Of a DNA stretch of 64,000 bases, positions 62,226-64,000 are shown piece after piece. The stretch is from NCBI GenBank assembly GCA_902597095.1, contig CACJWK010000010.1, positions 1 to 64,000 on the forward strand. Reading direction: 5' to 3'. The notes beneath the pieces are model-generated. The model searched no databases and was not told the origin of the DNA. It was given only the letters and a program-made list of their open reading frames with translations. Both the position numbers and the translations under genes were made by a program. The DNA comes from an uncultured Pseudohongiella sp. (GTDB taxonomy: Bacteria; Pseudomonadota; Gammaproteobacteria; Pseudomonadales; Pseudohongiellaceae). The first letter of the stretch is position 1. Every line of letters begins with the position of its first letter.

Positions 62226-62783
62226 TCAGCCAAGGTACCCATGCTGGGCCAGCTGCACCAGAATGCCGTCTGGGTCATTGAAATACAGTTGATCCCCGCC
62301 ACTGGTCCGATTGGCCGGATCCCTGTTGATATTGGCCTGGACGCCGTGATCCGACAGCCTTTCAGCCAGTAGATCCGGATTGTAATTGTCCACGCCGACA
62401 CAAAGATGATGCATACGCCCAGGATTCCCGAGCTCATACAGGCCAAGAAAACTTTCCGGCCCCAGCCCCATATTCAAGCCCCCGTTGGCTGGCCGGCTGA
62501 TGATTTCCAGGCCCAGAACCCGGCTGTAGAAATCCGCGGAGCGCTGCACATCACTGACCGACAGAGAAACATGGTTCATTGAACGCCCCACCGCAGCGGG
62601 CGCTTGCGCCTGAGCTGGAGTGATCGAAACGCCGACTGCGGAAGCTACCAGTGCGCCCAGCAATTGGCGTCTGGACAGTTGCTTGCTTTCATATTGTTCA
62701 AGCAAGGCATCGAAATGCTCAAACGGGCATCCGGCTTCTGTCTTTGGCTGATTCTGGTCATGCGGGATCTTTAGTTTATTCAT
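62226..62783 (-). CDS. Tat-exported VOC/glyoxalase-fold protein
   Basis: The ATG at 62783 gives 185 residues with AGGTG upstream. A twin-arginine-type signal is seen (SRRQLLGALVASAVGVSITP), then a VOC domain: MNHVSLSVSDVQRSADFYSR, LYELGNPGRMHHLCVGVDNY and FNDPDGILVQLAQ. Metal ligands H and E positions look plausible. VOC enzymes include glyoxalases and dioxygenases; the substrate is unknown. Convergent with the peroxidase gene, two bases between stops. Confidence 0.8.
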   Translation of the reverse strand: MNKLKIPHDQNQPKTEAGCPFEHFDALLEQYESKQLSRRQLLGALVASAVGVSITPAQAQAPAAVGRSMNHVSLSVSDVQRSADFYSRVLGLEIISRPANGGLNMGLGPESFLGLYELGNPGRMHHLCVGVDNYNPDLLAERLSDHGVQANINRDPANRTSGGDQLYFNDPDGILVQLAQHGYLG

Positions 62784-62998
62784 CACTGCACCTGATAAAA
62801 ATCTTGAGTAGAATGACCCTAGCAAATCTGATCAGGCGTCTCAATTCCCGGCGCGGGCTCGCCCTTCATGTCAAGCAACGCAGCATTCTGAATTGGACTC
62901 TGAGTCTGTAATTTCGAAGGGACTGCCGGAAGAGGAAAAACTCCGGCAACAATCGCTCTGACAGGACCCGCTGCCTCAGCAGACTGACAGGAAACAGT

Positions 62999-64000
62999 AT
63001 GAACCTATCCTACAAAATCCTTATCGGCCTGTTTGCCGGTTGCCTGTTCGGGCTGTTCATCGCCCAGAACGATTCGCAGTGGCTAAACGGGCTGCCAGTG
63101 ATGATTGCTCCGTTTGGCAGCCTTTGGGTCAATGCCATTCGTATGACCATTGTTCCCCTGCTGATGTCCTTAGTCATTGTTGCCATCGGCGGCACTGAAC
63201 AGAGCCATCGGGTTCTGGCAATCGGCGGGCGTTCATTCTGTCTGTTTGCAGGACTGATCCTGCTGTCCAGTTCGTTTTCAGTGCTGTTCGCCGCACCGCT
63301 GATCTCAGGTCTGACCCTCAGTAGCGAGTCGGCTGAACTGATGCGCAGCTTTGTTCAACAAGCAGAGGGTCGCGGCGCTCTCCCCCCCTTCAGCAACTGG
63401 CTAATAAATCTGGTGCCAGCCAACCCGTTCTCGGCCGCTGCGAACGGTGAGATTCTGCCGCTGATGGTGTTCACCGGCATATTCGCGCTGGCTCTGTTGA
63501 AAATCGATCCGCAGAGCCAAAAGCAACTTGTCGAGTTTTTCGCCGCCGTAAAAGAGGCGCTGTTTGTGGTGATCGCCTGGGTGATGGCGCTGTCGCCCTA
63601 CGGAATCTTCGCGCTGGTACTGCCCGTTGCCGCCAATCTCGGCACAGAATCGGTTTTGCTGCTGGGCAGTTTTATCTTCCTGACCTGCAGCCTGATTGTA
63701 CTGCTGGCAAGCACGCTGTACCTGATTCTCGGGCTATTAGGCTATGACGTCTGGCGGTTTGCCAGAACTATGGCGCCGGTGCAGGTGATCGGGCTCGGGA
63801 CCCGGTCCTCCCTGGCGGCGCTGCCGGCAACTCTGGCTGCGAGCCGGGATCTGGCGATCGACCAGAACACGGCAGGCCTGGTGCTGCCGACCGCGGTCGC
63901 TCTGTTCAAATTTGCTTCTCCGCTGGCCCGCACCTGTGGCGCCTATTTCATTGCGGCACTGTACGGCATCGAGCTTGCGCTGCCAGAAACGATTGCTATC
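62999..64000 (+). CDS. Dicarboxylate/amino-acid:cation symporter, 3' end cut
   Basis: This is a DAACS (SDF) family secondary transporter. The 334 residues present start MNLSYKILIGLFAGCLFGLF and include WVNAIRMTIVPLLMSLVIVA, the NPFSAAANGEILPLMVFTGI helix and SSLAALPATLAA, which is the diverged TSSSA-type substrate loop. The protein continues beyond the window; full members are about 400-450 residues. Transport of dicarboxylates or acidic amino acids is typical. Confidence 0.88.
   Translation, partial: MNLSYKILIGLFAGCLFGLFIAQNDSQWLNGLPVMIAPFGSLWVNAIRMTIVPLLMSLVIVAIGGTEQSHRVLAIGGRSFCLFAGLILLSSSFSVLFAAPLISGLTLSSESAELMRSFVQQAEGRGALPPFSNWLINLVPANPFSAAANGEILPLMVFTGIFALALLKIDPQSQKQLVEFFAAVKEALFVVIAWVMALSPYGIFALVLPVAANLGTESVLLLGSFIFLTCSLIVLLASTLYLILGLLGYDVWRFARTMAPVQVIGLGTRSSLAALPATLAASRDLAIDQNTAGLVLPTAVALFKFASPLARTCGAYFIAALYGIELALPETIAI

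Overview
The window looks like the chromosome of a marine-type gammaproteobacterium with one polar, probably sodium-driven flagellum. The clues are PomA/PomB-like stator genes, a FleQ-like sigma-54 activator, FlgP/FlgT-like outer-membrane disk genes, FlhA-FlhF-FlhG-FliA gene order, and flgBCDEFGHIJKL in one run. I cannot name the genus.

Region 1 (1-37.6 kb) is almost entirely flagellar. It runs: flagellin (cut by the window edge), fliS and a second FliS-like gene, a K+ channel overlapping a sigma-54 activator, a ClC channel and a Sel1 protein, then a stator locus with one pomA and two tandem pomB genes. Next come the long minus-strand operon flgBCDEFGHIJKL-fliD plus two small genes, the divergent flgA-flgM-flgN, and a minus-strand block of flgP, flgT-like, a LysM protein, fliK and an FlhB C-terminal homologue. 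It ends with flhA, a degenerate flhF-like gene, flhG, fliA, two unknown genes and a convergent coiled-coil membrane protein. Good -24/-12 promoter matches precede flgB, flgA and flhA.

Region 2 (about 38-51.6 kb) is accessory DNA, visibly AT-rich. It is integrated at the 3' end of guaA. Three copies of the guaA 3'-terminal sequence (40662, 43805, 51592) mark two tandem islands. Next to two of these copies, on the island side away from guaA, lies a decayed integrase of the same family. One is a 420-codon frame with six internal stops and no frameshift. Cargo includes a TPR-methyltransferase fusion, a compact tyrosine recombinase, two small secreted proteins, and four related small membrane-anchored proteins, two of them from a tandem duplication that also copied the integrase tail.

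Region 3 (51.6-64 kb) is GC-richer housekeeping and metabolic DNA: guaA, guaB, a frameshifted TMEM175-like channel gene, a PpiC-type isomerase with a HupE/UreJ protein, a cytochrome c'-like protein, a secreted unknown, a methyltransferase-like protein, a cupin, a YtkA-like protein with a MauG-type di-haem peroxidase, a Tat-exported VOC protein and the start of a dicarboxylate/amino-acid symporter.

No rRNA, tRNA, CRISPR array or intact insertion sequence was seen.
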